DNA from: CAYGDP01 sp964348665
GTDB lineage: Bacteria > Verrucomicrobiota > Verrucomicrobiia > Palsa-1439 > CAYGDP01
Assembly (NCBI GenBank): GCA_964348665.1
Contig: CAYGDP010000010.1
Span: forward strand, 69,205 to 133,204
Direction of reading: 5' to 3'
Length of the DNA: 64,000 bases
Both the position numbers and the translations under genes were made by a program. Numbering within the stretch: the first letter of the stretch is position 1; every line of letters begins with the position of its first letter. Positions 22,951-32,203 of this stretch are shown here, one piece after another. The notes under the pieces are model-generated. The model was given only the letters and a program-made list of their open reading frames with translations. It was not told the DNA's origin and made no database searches.

Positions 22951-25900
22951 TCAGTTCACGTACACGAACTCGTTGGTGCAGAGGAGCGATTGCACATACA
23001 ACTCCCACGGATTGAGCGGGCCGCGCTTGACCATTTCTCCTTCGTTACGGAGGGCGGCGTATTTGTCCTTGGCGGGATCTTTTTTCGAGGCGGTGGCTTG
23101 TTTGACTTTGGTAACGGGGCGTTTGGCGGCGAGCACCTTGCTTTGCGCAATGAATTCGCGCGCCCAATCCACTTCGCCCTTTCGCGGTGTGCGCTGAAAG
23201 ATGGTGCGATAGATGGCGTGGATCTTAGCGGTTTCATCCTGCGCGTCGGCCACTTCACTACGATTGACCACCTGCCGAGCGACTTCGATGCCGAGCGGGT
23301 TATTCATGAAGAAGAGCGCTTGTTGCGGCACGATGGTGCTAATGCGCTGGGTATTGGCCATCTCCGGGTTGGCAAAATCAAACTGCGTCATCAAGTCCGA
23401 CAAATATAGACGGTCCACATAGCCGTAAATGCTGCGGCGGGTGCTGTACGGTTCGTCGGTGATGTTGACAGGTTTGCCGCCGAGGGTGCGATCGAGGTTC
23501 CCGGAAAGCAGAAGCATGGAATCGCGGATGGACTCGAAATCTAGCCGGCGCAGGTTGGCTCTCCAGAGGAGGCGATTGCCGGGATCTTTGATTTCATGGT
23601 CGGGATGGGTATCCGCGCTTTGCTGCCAGGCGGCAGAGAGCAGGATGAGTTTGTGGGTTTGTTTGAGCGACCAGCCGCTTTGCATGAACCACCCGGATAA
23701 CCAATCGAACAATTCCGGATGACTCGGCGGCTCGCACATATTGCCAAGATCATCGGGAGATCGCACAAATCCTTCGCCAAAATGATGGAGCCAAATCCGG
23801 TTGACCGCCGCGCGCGCCGTCAGCGGATTTTGCGGGCTGGCAATCGCTACAGCCAGGTCGTAGCGTCCGCTGCCGTTCTTGAACGGTTGACGATTCTGTC
23901 CGCTGAAGATTTCCAAGAACTGCCGTGGCACGACGGGTCCCTTCTTACCCCGGTCGCCCCGGATGTACACATAACTATCTTTCGGCTTGGGAGCGTCACC
24001 GACGATCATCGCGCAGCCGGGCGCGCCGGGATGGGTGAGACGAAGTTCATTGATGGCGGGGAAAAGGAGCCGGTCAATATTATTGCCTTCGTCTTTCCGG
24101 TTCTGGATGGTGATACCCGACATCCAGGCGGCGGGTCGGCGGTTTTCCGCAAGAAACCCGATCTGCTGCTCGGCGGTAAGCATCTGGTTGGCGGGCGGAA
24201 TCCAGTAGAGCGCGTTGATCAACTGAACAATGGGTTCGATGAGAGCCGGGGGAGTTGCGCCGGGCGTGCTTTGCGCCGCAATATACGGAGCGGCATGCGA
24301 TCTGATTTGGGCAAAAAGTGTCCCGTACGCTTTGGCAACTTCATCGAGAGTTTTCGGTTTCAGATTTCGCAATGCGTCGGCTACCATTTTGTTCACCGGC
24401 CGTTTCGGATCGTTGAGAACCTTGGGTAGCAACTCGGCCGCCTTGGCCGGCCAGGTTTCATCGCGTTTAAGTTTCGATAACTGCGCAAACGGGCCGAAGA
24501 TGGGATGTTCGGGCGCGAGCCGAATCGAGCCGGTGATCTCGGCGATCTCAGGCTTGATGCTGTATTTCGCCGCCATATCGTACCGCTCCGGCGATCGGTT
24601 GGGTAGAGTGATGACCAGCAAATAGCCCTCGGCTTTGTCCATGAATTGCGTGGTGCGCTCGCGCAAAATATCATAAATCACCTGCCGGTTTTTGGTTTGC
24701 AACTCGGTGAGTTCTTTCTCGTAATCGGCCCGCTGGGCGGCGTCCGCCGTGCGCGGCATTTCCGGCTTTTCATACGGCTCGACCAGCGAGTTGAAAACGC
24801 CGTGGAGCGAATAATAATCCGCCGTGGGAATGGGATCGAATTTGTGATCGTGGCAGCGGGCGCACGAGACCGTCAACGCCATCGTTGCCTTGGTCAGTGT
24901 GTCAATCCGCTCGTCAATGACATCATCAAAATTATCGAAATGCTTGCCAACCGTCAGGAATCCCAGGGCGGCCAGGCGCGGATCACTCGGCTGGATGTCG
25001 GGCAGTTTATCGGCGGCGATTTGCTCGAAGAGAAAGAGATTATAGGGTTTATCGCGATTGATCGCATCGATCACATAATCGCGATACGTCCACGCATACA
25101 TATACCGGTAATCTTCGTACCGATATTTGCCTCCCATGCTGACCAGGCCGCGCGTGTCGCTATAGCGGGCGCTGTCGAGCCAATGCCGGCCCCAGCGTTC
25201 GCCGTAGTGTTTGCTGGCCAGCAACCGGTCAATCCATTTCTCCATCACCCGACGGCGGTCGGGGACAAAGCCGTTCTGATAGGGACGTTTGCCGGCTTTG
25301 ACCGCTTCCTCGTCGCTTTTCAGCGCCGCTTCGTATTCGCGGGAAAAATCGTTCACCTCATCCAGCATCGGCGGCAGTCCGATGAGGTCGTAATACATCC
25401 GGCGCAACAGCGCCTCGCCGTCCGCGGGAGGATTCGGCTTCAACCCGGCCGCTTCCAGCTTGGCGAGCACGAAATAATCCACAACCGTCTGGCACCACAT
25501 TTTGTCTTTCACGGGCGGCAACGTGGATTGTTTCAACGGCTGAAACGCCCAGTGCGCCCGCGCGGCCGATGATAACCCATTCAATTTCTTCCCGCTGCCC
25601 TCGCGCGGATCGGGCGCGCCCATCGCTATCCATTCGCGGAGCGTGGCGATTTGCGCGTCGGGAAGTTTTCCGCCCTCCTTCTTCGGCGGCATTTTTAGCT
25701 CGTCGTCCGTATAGCTAAGCGCCTTGAGCAACAGACTCGCGTCGGGTTTGCCGGGCACGATGGCCGGGCCGGTATCGCCACCCTTGGCCCAACCCTCGCG
25801 AGTGTCGAGCGTCAGACCGCCTTTCGCTTTGCCCTCGGCGGAGCTGTGACATTTGTAACAACGCTCGGCAAAAATCGGGCGGATGTTTTTCTCGAAAAAC

Positions 25901-25989
25901 TCGATGCTGGCCTTGTCGGTCGCCGGCACGGCCGCCAGCGCCGAAGCGCCCACCGTAAGCAGTCCCCAAAATGTCGCGGGCAAACGCAT
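22951..25989 (-). CDS. PSCyt1/DUF1549/DUF1553 protein (planctomycete-type cytochrome)
   Basis: A 1012-residue secreted protein. After a signal peptide (1-20) comes a planctomycete cytochrome C domain with the haem motif CYKCH at 44-48 (c-type haem binding), then the DUF1549 region beginning YFVLAKLEAAGLKPNPPADG, a second CARCH motif in the middle, and the C-terminal DUF1553 region (RAAVNRIWLHHFGEGFV and following). These proteins are characteristic of Planctomycetes and Verrucomicrobia. They are nearly always paired with a DUF1501 protein and often lie among sulfatases; their biochemical role is not settled. The partner DUF1501 gene ends 6 bp upstream of its start, so the two are cotranscribed. 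Confidence 0.92.
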   Translation of the reverse strand: MRLPATFWGLLTVGASALAAVPATDKASIEFFEKNIRPIFAERCYKCHSSAEGKAKGGLTLDTREGWAKGGDTGPAIVPGKPDASLLLKALSYTDDELKMPPKKEGGKLPDAQIATLREWIAMGAPDPREGSGKKLNGLSSAARAHWAFQPLKQSTLPPVKDKMWCQTVVDYFVLAKLEAAGLKPNPPADGEALLRRMYYDLIGLPPMLDEVNDFSREYEAALKSDEEAVKAGKRPYQNGFVPDRRRVMEKWIDRLLASKHYGERWGRHWLDSARYSDTRGLVSMGGKYRYEDYRYMYAWTYRDYVIDAINRDKPYNLFLFEQIAADKLPDIQPSDPRLAALGFLTVGKHFDNFDDVIDERIDTLTKATMALTVSCARCHDHKFDPIPTADYYSLHGVFNSLVEPYEKPEMPRTADAAQRADYEKELTELQTKNRQVIYDILRERTTQFMDKAEGYLLVITLPNRSPERYDMAAKYSIKPEIAEITGSIRLAPEHPIFGPFAQLSKLKRDETWPAKAAELLPKVLNDPKRPVNKMVADALRNLKPKTLDEVAKAYGTLFAQIRSHAAPYIAAQSTPGATPPALIEPIVQLINALYWIPPANQMLTAEQQIGFLAENRRPAAWMSGITIQNRKDEGNNIDRLLFPAINELRLTHPGAPGCAMIVGDAPKPKDSYVYIRGDRGKKGPVVPRQFLEIFSGQNRQPFKNGSGRYDLAVAIASPQNPLTARAAVNRIWLHHFGEGFVRSPDDLGNMCEPPSHPELFDWLSGWFMQSGWSLKQTHKLILLSAAWQQSADTHPDHEIKDPGNRLLWRANLRRLDFESIRDSMLLLSGNLDRTLGGKPVNITDEPYSTRRSIYGYVDRLYLSDLMTQFDFANPEMANTQRISTIVPQQALFFMNNPLGIEVARQVVNRSEVADAQDETAKIHAIYRTIFQRTPRKGEVDWAREFIAQSKVLAAKRPVTKVKQATASKKDPAKDKYAALRNEGEMVKRGPLNPWELYVQSLLCTNEFVYVN

Positions 25990-25995
25990 GACAGG

Positions 25996-27381
25996 TTAAG
26001 CGATGATCTCTTCGACGATTTTGCCGTAGTTATCCGTCAGGCGGAAATCACGGCCGTTGTAACGGAACGTAAGCTTTGTGTGGTCAAAACCCAGCAATCG
26101 CAGCAGCGTCGCATGAAGATCGTGCACGTGCACGCCTTTCTCGGCCACGTCATAGCCGATCTCGTCGGTTGCCCCGTACGCCATGCCACCTTTGACGCCG
26201 CCGCCGGCCATCCAGACGGAGAAACATTTGGCGTGATGATCGCGGCCCGATTCGTTTCCGATGCGACCCGGTGTCGTCACCGTGCGACCGAACTCGCCGC
26301 CCCAGATAATCAACGTCGAATCCAAAAGCCCGCGCTCTTTCAAATCGGCAATCAGCGCAGCCGCCGGTTGGTCAATGGCCGCCGATGAGCGCGTGATCGC
26401 ATTGAACAATCCCGCGTGATGATCCCAGCCGCCCGCGTCAATCTGCACAAAGCGCACCCCGCGTTCCACCAACCGACGCGCCACCAGCAACCGCGCCGCC
26501 AGATCGCTCTTCCCATACCGTTCTCGTACTGCGGCGGGTTCTTTGTTGATGTCGAACGCATCCGTCGCCGCCGTCTGCATGCGGAAAGCCAGCTCGAACG
26601 ACTCAATACGCGCTTCCAGTTGCTCGTCCTTCTGGACATTGAGCATCTGCGTGTAATTCAGCTTGCGGGCGAGGCTCAGTTGCAACCGTTGCTCTTCCAG
26701 CGTGCTGAATTCGCTGCGGATGTTCGGCAACACTTTTTCAGGAGGCGCCCCCGGCTTAAATTCAGTCTTCGCGCCCTGATACACGCTGGGCAAGAACGCC
26801 GCCTGTCGCGCTTCCGGCATCCCGCCCATCGCCACAAACCCCGGCAAATTCGTGCTTTGCGTTCCCAGCCCATACAACACCCACGAACCGAAGCTCGGCT
26901 TCGTCAGCACCGCCGACCCGGTGTGCATCAGTTTGGCCGCAGGGCCATGCGCGGGCACATCGGTGTACATCGAGCGAATCACGCACATCTCATCGGCCAC
27001 CCCACCCAACTTGGGGAAAATCTCGCTGATTTCCAACCCGCTCTTGCCGCATTTGGGAAACTTGAACGGCGACGGAAACGCCACGCCCGACTGGCCCGGC
27101 AAAGTTTTGTCGCGGAATTTTTCCAAGCCCGGCTTCGGATCGAACGTGTCCAGATGGCTCGGCGCGCCGCCCGCGAAGATGTGAATGACGTGCTTGGCTA
27201 TAGCGGGCAGCGGACCGGTTCGGGGCGCGAGCGACGCGACTCCCGCCTCGGCGGTTGTACCCAGTAAATCCTGAAAGATCGTCGCGAGAGCGACGCCGCC
27301 AACTCCCATTCCGAATCGGCCTAGGAAATCCCGGCGCGTATAGGCCGGAAGACAGTTGGAGCAATTTGCGTGTTCACTCAT
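25996..27381 (-). CDS. DUF1501 family protein, Tat-exported
   Basis: A 461-residue protein with a twin-arginine signal (TRRDFLGRFGMGVGG near 15-29), so it is exported folded. The rest is the DUF1501 domain, related to the alkaline phosphatase/sulfatase fold: HIFAGGAPSHLDTFDPK near the start, GWDHHAGLFN in the middle and GGEFGRTVTTPG towards the end, where metal-binding residues would lie. DUF1501 and DUF1553 genes travel as pairs; the DUF1553 partner begins 6 bp downstream. The ATG at 27381 was chosen because GGAGAA precedes it at the right distance and it sits directly before the Tat signal. Enzymatic activity is unproven. Confidence 0.9.
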   Translation of the reverse strand: MSEHANCSNCLPAYTRRDFLGRFGMGVGGVALATIFQDLLGTTAEAGVASLAPRTGPLPAIAKHVIHIFAGGAPSHLDTFDPKPGLEKFRDKTLPGQSGVAFPSPFKFPKCGKSGLEISEIFPKLGGVADEMCVIRSMYTDVPAHGPAAKLMHTGSAVLTKPSFGSWVLYGLGTQSTNLPGFVAMGGMPEARQAAFLPSVYQGAKTEFKPGAPPEKVLPNIRSEFSTLEEQRLQLSLARKLNYTQMLNVQKDEQLEARIESFELAFRMQTAATDAFDINKEPAAVRERYGKSDLAARLLVARRLVERGVRFVQIDAGGWDHHAGLFNAITRSSAAIDQPAAALIADLKERGLLDSTLIIWGGEFGRTVTTPGRIGNESGRDHHAKCFSVWMAGGGVKGGMAYGATDEIGYDVAEKGVHVHDLHATLLRLLGFDHTKLTFRYNGRDFRLTDNYGKIVEEIIA

Positions 27382-27559
27382 GGTGCGTTCTCCACAGTTT
27401 AGATTTTTGGTTTGACCGCCGACCGCGCTACATTGCTCGAAACTTACATCCGCGCCCCACCCCACGCAAGAGCGAAGTTGAAAATACAGAAATTACTCGT
27501 TGTGGGGCGTCGCAAATCCGAAACAGTTATATTTAGGCCGTGTTGCAGGGGTCTCGACT

Positions 27560-29107
27560 CTACCGCCAGTCGTCGGTGCGGAAGGGTGACGCAGGAAAGT
27601 CCGCGCCGTTGTAGAGATTGCAATCGGGATTGTCCGCCCAGGCGTAGCGGACAGCCACGGGCGCGGTCACGTCGGGACTGGAGGCGATGACTTTGTCGCC
27701 TTCGATCTTCGCGTTGGCGCGCGCCCATTTTTTGTCGGCCCCGGCGATGGCGAACCCTTTCAGTTCCCCGCCTTTTCCGACGAGACCGCCATCGGTGTGC
27801 TGAAAGGTAATGACAACTTCGTTGCCGTTGATTTTGTTGCTGGCGGGTAGCGGGCCGGACGCCGGCACCTTTTGCCCGTACACTTTCGCCAATGCCCACG
27901 AAGCGAGCCGTTTGCCGACGTCTTGTTTGTTTTTCGGATGAATGTCGTTGGCTTCGCCGATGTCCACGGTGATGGCCATGCCGGTGTTCGGCACTCGCAA
28001 CGCCTTGAGCATCCCTTCGCGCACTAGCACCCAACCGCTGTGTTCGACGGGGGCAACCTGCGCCTTGTGAAAATTAGGCAGTTGCACCCAGCCAAACGGA
28101 AAATCTCCCTGCCCCCAACGCGTCCGCCAATCGGCAATCATCGTCGTCAATTGCAGTTCGTAGAGTTGGCCGCCGCCCGCGTTGCTCTCGCCCTGATACC
28201 AGATCGCTCCGCGGATGGCGTAAGGAATCAGGGGCGCGATTTTGCCGTTGAAAAGCGTGGCGGGATGATGACTGGCGAGACGCGGGTCGGACGGTTTCTG
28301 CGGAGCGCGCGGCGCGGGTTTGCCATCGGCTTTGGCTTTCGCCGCCGCTTCTTTATGGGCGGCAACTTGTTTTTCGTAGCGCGCCTGTGCCGCGGCAGGA
28401 TCACGATCCCATTCGGCGGCTTGTTTGTCCCATCGCTCGAAGATTGGTTTCAACTCGGCCTTGTCCTTCTGCGCATCCCAACTGGTCCACGCCTCGATGG
28501 GCGTGCCGCCGACCGAGGAATTGATGAGACCGACCGGCACGTTGAGCGCCTTGTGCGCTTCGCGGCCAAAGAAATATCCCGTGGCGGTAAACCCACCAAC
28601 GGTATCCGGACTGCAAACTGTCCAGTTGCCGCCGCCCTTCTCCTGTGGCGTGGTGGCCGTACCCGAGCTTTCCTTGAATTGGCGAATTTGCGGAAATTGC
28701 GCGGCGGCTTTTTCCTGATCGAAATTTTTTGACGATGCCACAGTCCAAGCCATATTTGATTGCCCCGAGCAGAGCCAGACTTCGCCGACCAACACGTCTT
28801 GAATCGTAATTGTATTTTTTCCTTTCACAGTCATGGACGTCGGCTCGCCTGCGGTCAACTTGTCCAGCTTCACGCTCCATTTGCCGTTGGCGTCGGCGGT
28901 GGCAGTCTTGGTTTGGCCGGCGATGCTCACCTCCACTTTTTCGCCGGCCTCGGCCCAGCCCCACACGGGCAGAGCTGCATCGCGCTGGAGTACCATGTGA
29001 TCGGCGAACACGGCGGGCAATTTCACGTCCGCAGCCACGTGTGGGGTCAGCACGGACAGGACCAGCAACACAGCAGGCACGGCAAGAAGTAAGCAAGTTC
29101 GTTTCAT
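27560..29107 (-). CDS. Sialate O-acetylesterase family protein
   Basis: A 515-residue secreted SGNH-type esterase with a signal peptide (1-26, ending HVAA). Catalytic block GQSNM (serine 117) and the second block AIWYQGESNAGG are the hallmark pair of the SIAE/DUF303 family. An N-terminal beta-sandwich (about 30-105) precedes the esterase. Sialic acid is not necessarily the substrate: in environmental Verrucomicrobia and Planctomycetes these enzymes usually remove acetyl groups from plant or algal polysaccharides, which suits the surrounding sulfatases. There is 178 bp to the DUF1501 gene and 100 bp to the upstream sulfatase. Confidence 0.88.
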   Translation of the reverse strand: MKRTCLLLAVPAVLLVLSVLTPHVAADVKLPAVFADHMVLQRDAALPVWGWAEAGEKVEVSIAGQTKTATADANGKWSVKLDKLTAGEPTSMTVKGKNTITIQDVLVGEVWLCSGQSNMAWTVASSKNFDQEKAAAQFPQIRQFKESSGTATTPQEKGGGNWTVCSPDTVGGFTATGYFFGREAHKALNVPVGLINSSVGGTPIEAWTSWDAQKDKAELKPIFERWDKQAAEWDRDPAAAQARYEKQVAAHKEAAAKAKADGKPAPRAPQKPSDPRLASHHPATLFNGKIAPLIPYAIRGAIWYQGESNAGGGQLYELQLTTMIADWRTRWGQGDFPFGWVQLPNFHKAQVAPVEHSGWVLVREGMLKALRVPNTGMAITVDIGEANDIHPKNKQDVGKRLASWALAKVYGQKVPASGPLPASNKINGNEVVITFQHTDGGLVGKGGELKGFAIAGADKKWARANAKIEGDKVIASSPDVTAPVAVRYAWADNPDCNLYNGADFPASPFRTDDWR

Positions 29108-29207
29108 GGGAATTTTTGGGAGGTTTTTGGTTTTTCCTTTGACGGGTTCACACGCGGCAATGTTCAATACAATGGTCCCATGTCTGCGGAAACTCGAATC
29201 AGATGGG

Positions 29208-30599
29208 TTAGGATTGCGGTTGGCGTTGTTTTCGTTTCTCGTAATCTTTCAGCACGTCTTTGACCAATCCGCGCTGGATCAGTTCCGTTTCGGGTATCGC
29301 GCCCAAGTCTTTTGTCTCCTCCATCCATCGGTCGAGCGCGCCGCGTAATTCTTCCAGTTTGGCGCGATGCGCGGGTGAGGACGCCAAATTCTTGATTTCG
29401 TGAGGGTCGTCTTCCAGATCGTAGAGTTCCTCACGCGGCTTGGTTGGCGCAAAATACAACGCGGACGCGCCCGTAAGTTTCCCTTCGGCAGCCAGCCGTC
29501 GCCACACCTGCATGGTCGGCATCATGTCCATATATTCAATCCGTTGCGCGTACGGCAGGTCGGGATGAAAATTGCGGATGTATTTGAACCGTTTGTCGCG
29601 CACCGCGCGGATGCGATCATAGGTCTCGTCCATCCGATCCCGCGCCGCGAACGCATATTTGCGCTCGCTTGCTTTCGGCCCGAGAAATGGTTGCCCTTGC
29701 AGTCGGGTCGGAATTTCCACGCTCGCCAACGACAGCACCGTTGGCGCTAAATCAATGAAGCTGACCAATTCTTCCCGTACGCTGCCGGCGGCGATGTTCG
29801 GGCCGCGCACCATCAGCGGCACGCGGATGCCGCTGTCATATACCCAGCGTTTGCCGCGCGACATTCCCCAGCCGTGATCGCCAAAGAAAAAAACGATCGT
29901 GTTCTCAGTGAGCTTGTGTCGCTCCAGCGCGGCGAGTATTTCGCCAAAGCGATAATCCAATGCAGTGACAACATCATAGTAATTGGCCACGTCCCGCCGC
30001 ACTTCCGGCGTGTCGGGGTAATACGGCGGCAGGATCATCTTCGCGGGATCGTGCCGGTCGTCGGGCGTGAGTTTTGCCAGGTTCTTTGCCATCTGATCCG
30101 CGGGCGCGCGAATCTGGCTCTCATGCGTGACACCAATATTGATATAGGCAAAAAACGGCTGACGCGGCGGTTGCTGCAGCCAGTCCTTGGTGCTGTCGAA
30201 CGCGCCCTTCGGTAAGTCGAAGTTGAAGTCCGTCTTGCCCGGCCACGCGACAAAGTAACCGGCTTTCCGCAGCTCGTCCGTGAACAGCGGCGGCGGTTGC
30301 GCCAGCTTCGACCGCATGTGCATCGTGCCAACGCTGGTCGGGTACATCCCCGTGATCAATCCCGACCGGCTCGGCGCGCACACGGGCGCGTGGGTGAATG
30401 CCCGCGTGAATCGCGCCGATTGCGCCGCGAACCGATCCAGGTTTGGCGTCCGCGCCTGTTTGTCGCCGTAACAGCCGAGATGCGGTCCGAGATCTTCGCC
30501 CACGATCCAAACGATGTTCGGCGGATCCGCTGCGCGACTGGCAAGCGCAACGACCGTGGCGAGCCAGAACCACTTGCGAAACCATAGAGGTGATTTCAT
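29208..30599 (-). CDS. Type I sulfatase 1 (secreted)
   Basis: A 463-residue alkaline-phosphatase-superfamily sulfatase with a signal peptide (1-23). The maturation motif CAPSR starts at C74, which must be converted to formylglycine. The metal-binding aspartate pattern is slightly unusual (NIVWIVGEDLGPHLG: ED instead of DD), a variant shared with sulfatase 7 of this cluster, which has NILWLIAEDFGPHLG. A later block GDHGWGMSRGKRWVYD carries the Asp-His of the C-terminal metal site. Sulfate-ester specificity is not readable. The ATG forms an ATGA overlap with the stop of sulfatase 2, so the two are translated in tandem. Confidence 0.92.
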   Translation of the reverse strand: MKSPLWFRKWFWLATVVALASRAADPPNIVWIVGEDLGPHLGCYGDKQARTPNLDRFAAQSARFTRAFTHAPVCAPSRSGLITGMYPTSVGTMHMRSKLAQPPPLFTDELRKAGYFVAWPGKTDFNFDLPKGAFDSTKDWLQQPPRQPFFAYINIGVTHESQIRAPADQMAKNLAKLTPDDRHDPAKMILPPYYPDTPEVRRDVANYYDVVTALDYRFGEILAALERHKLTENTIVFFFGDHGWGMSRGKRWVYDSGIRVPLMVRGPNIAAGSVREELVSFIDLAPTVLSLASVEIPTRLQGQPFLGPKASERKYAFAARDRMDETYDRIRAVRDKRFKYIRNFHPDLPYAQRIEYMDMMPTMQVWRRLAAEGKLTGASALYFAPTKPREELYDLEDDPHEIKNLASSPAHRAKLEELRGALDRWMEETKDLGAIPETELIQRGLVKDVLKDYEKRKQRQPQS

Positions 30600-32062
30600 G
30601 GAGTTGGGGGCGGTTGTTTGGGTGGTTTGCTGTAATACGGATAGCTGTCAAAAAGTGGCTGGCTTCCCATAGCGCGCGGGTCGGCGATGTCACGCATCCA
30701 ACGGTCGAGATCGGCACGGAGCGATTGGAAGGCTTTGGCATGGCGACGGTCGCTGGCGACATTGCTCAACTGGTTCGGGTCGCGACGCAAATCGTAGAGT
30801 TCCTCGGCTGGACGCTTGTCGAACGAAAGCGCGAAGAGAGGTTTCACCGCCGCATCGTCGCGATGGTCGAGTAAGTATTGTTTCGTCAGCGAACCGAACC
30901 CGTCGCAATCGCCGTATCCTTTCGGGTCGCCATCGCTCGACACAACCGGATCGCCCGCCGGCCAGCGGTCGGGCGCGAAGTTGCGGATGTAGAGATAACG
31001 GTCGGTGCGGACGGCGCGCGCCGGATAGCCGACATTGCCTTCGCGGGAGCGCGCGTGACGTTCGCGCCCGAAGAAAACTTTGTCCCGCGCGGAATCCACT
31101 TGCCCTGCTTTCTTCGACGCAAGCAGCGGCATCAAGCTGCGCCCGGTCATTTCGGGCGGGGGTTTCAACCCGGCCGCTTCCAGAAACGTCGGCGCGTAAT
31201 CGGTGTGGCTGACGAAATCTTCGATGACGCGTCCGCCCTTAACATGCGCGGGCCAGCGGATAGCCAGGGGCATTCGCGCGCCGCTGTCGTAGAGGTTGGT
31301 CTTGCAACGCGGGAACGGCATGCCGTTGTCGCTGGTGATGACAACGATGGTGTTATCGAGTTTACCGGCCTTTTCCAACAGCGCAAGCATCGCGCCCACG
31401 TCGCGATCAAATCGTTCGACCTCGAAATAATAATCGAGCATGTCGCGCCTGACTTCGGGTACGTCAGGAAAATGCGGCGGAACGGTCACCGCGCCGAGGC
31501 TCATGCCCGATTTCTCGCCCGAACCGGTCTCGTAAGGCCGATGCGGGTCGCTGCTGCCGAACCAGAAACAGAACGGTTTGCCGTCGGGGACGTTGACCAG
31601 AAAGTCTGCGAAACTTCTGGAAGGCGGTCCTGCGGGATTGCGCGTCCACCCGCTTACTTTGAAGTCGCCCGGCCCCCAGCCTTTGCCCTGGAGTCCGACG
31701 TGATACCCGGCTGCTTCGAGAAGGTCGGGATAGACGGCGAACTTTTTCTGCAGCGTGCTCCAAAGATTGCCACCCTCTTCAAGACGGGAAAACGATTGTC
31801 CTGTCAGGATCGCCCCGCGCGAAGGGGTGCAACTTGGCGACGAACAAAACGCGCGGCGGAACAGCACACCCTCTCGCGCGACGCGGTCGAACGCGGGTGT
31901 TTTCACGACGCGATCGCCGTAAGCGCCCGCGTGCGGCCACGACCAATCATCGGCGATGCAAAACAGGATGTTCGGTCGCGGCGACGGGACATCGGCGTTC
32001 AGGTCGGCTGCGGATACGACCGTCCACAGGACAAGAAACAACCACTGGGTTCGGTGTTTCAT
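30596..32062 (-). CDS. Type I sulfatase 2 (secreted)
   Basis: A 488-residue sulfatase with a signal peptide (1-20). NILFCIADDW supplies the first metal aspartates, CTPSR from C78 is the formylglycine motif, and VITSDNGMPF is the C-terminal metal motif (DNG type). It differs clearly from neighbouring sulfatases, so probably cleaves a different sulfate position. I used ATG 32062; a GTG two codons upstream is possible. Sulfatase 1 follows with ATGA overlap. The upstream 141 bp contain a perfect palindrome and separate it from sulfatase 3, so a new transcript may begin here. Confidence 0.92.
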   Translation of the reverse strand: MKHRTQWLFLVLWTVVSAADLNADVPSPRPNILFCIADDWSWPHAGAYGDRVVKTPAFDRVAREGVLFRRAFCSSPSCTPSRGAILTGQSFSRLEEGGNLWSTLQKKFAVYPDLLEAAGYHVGLQGKGWGPGDFKVSGWTRNPAGPPSRSFADFLVNVPDGKPFCFWFGSSDPHRPYETGSGEKSGMSLGAVTVPPHFPDVPEVRRDMLDYYFEVERFDRDVGAMLALLEKAGKLDNTIVVITSDNGMPFPRCKTNLYDSGARMPLAIRWPAHVKGGRVIEDFVSHTDYAPTFLEAAGLKPPPEMTGRSLMPLLASKKAGQVDSARDKVFFGRERHARSREGNVGYPARAVRTDRYLYIRNFAPDRWPAGDPVVSSDGDPKGYGDCDGFGSLTKQYLLDHRDDAAVKPLFALSFDKRPAEELYDLRRDPNQLSNVASDRRHAKAFQSLRADLDRWMRDIADPRAMGSQPLFDSYPYYSKPPKQPPPTP

Positions 32063-32102
32063 GTTCACTTTGAGCTTTTTGGGAAAGATACGTGTTCGCC
32101 GT

Positions 32103-32130
32103 AATTGCGGACTTCATGAAGTCCGCAATT
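32103..32130. repeat. Perfect 28-bp palindrome between sulfatases 2 and 3
   Basis: The half-site AATTGCGGACTTCA is followed directly by its exact reverse complement, a 14-bp perfect dyad with no loop base. No T run follows on either strand, so it is not a standard terminator. It could be an operator or a dispersed hairpin repeat. Confidence 0.7.
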
Positions 32131-32203
32131 TTCGTTGCTCGCCGTACAATTCCCACTTCCGCAACGGTCGAGATGCAGGATCTTCATATTATAATTTCCT
32201 CCC

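Noticed and set aside
23719..25572. Long open frames on the plus strand opposite the DUF1553 gene, and similar ones opposite the sulfatases, mutL and RND genes
   Set aside because: They mirror strongly supported minus-strand genes in GC-rich DNA, show arginine/histidine-rich composition and no recognisable domain.
32103..32130. Perfect palindrome as an intrinsic terminator for sulfatase 3
   Set aside because: No T-rich run follows the stem on either strand and the dyad has no loop.
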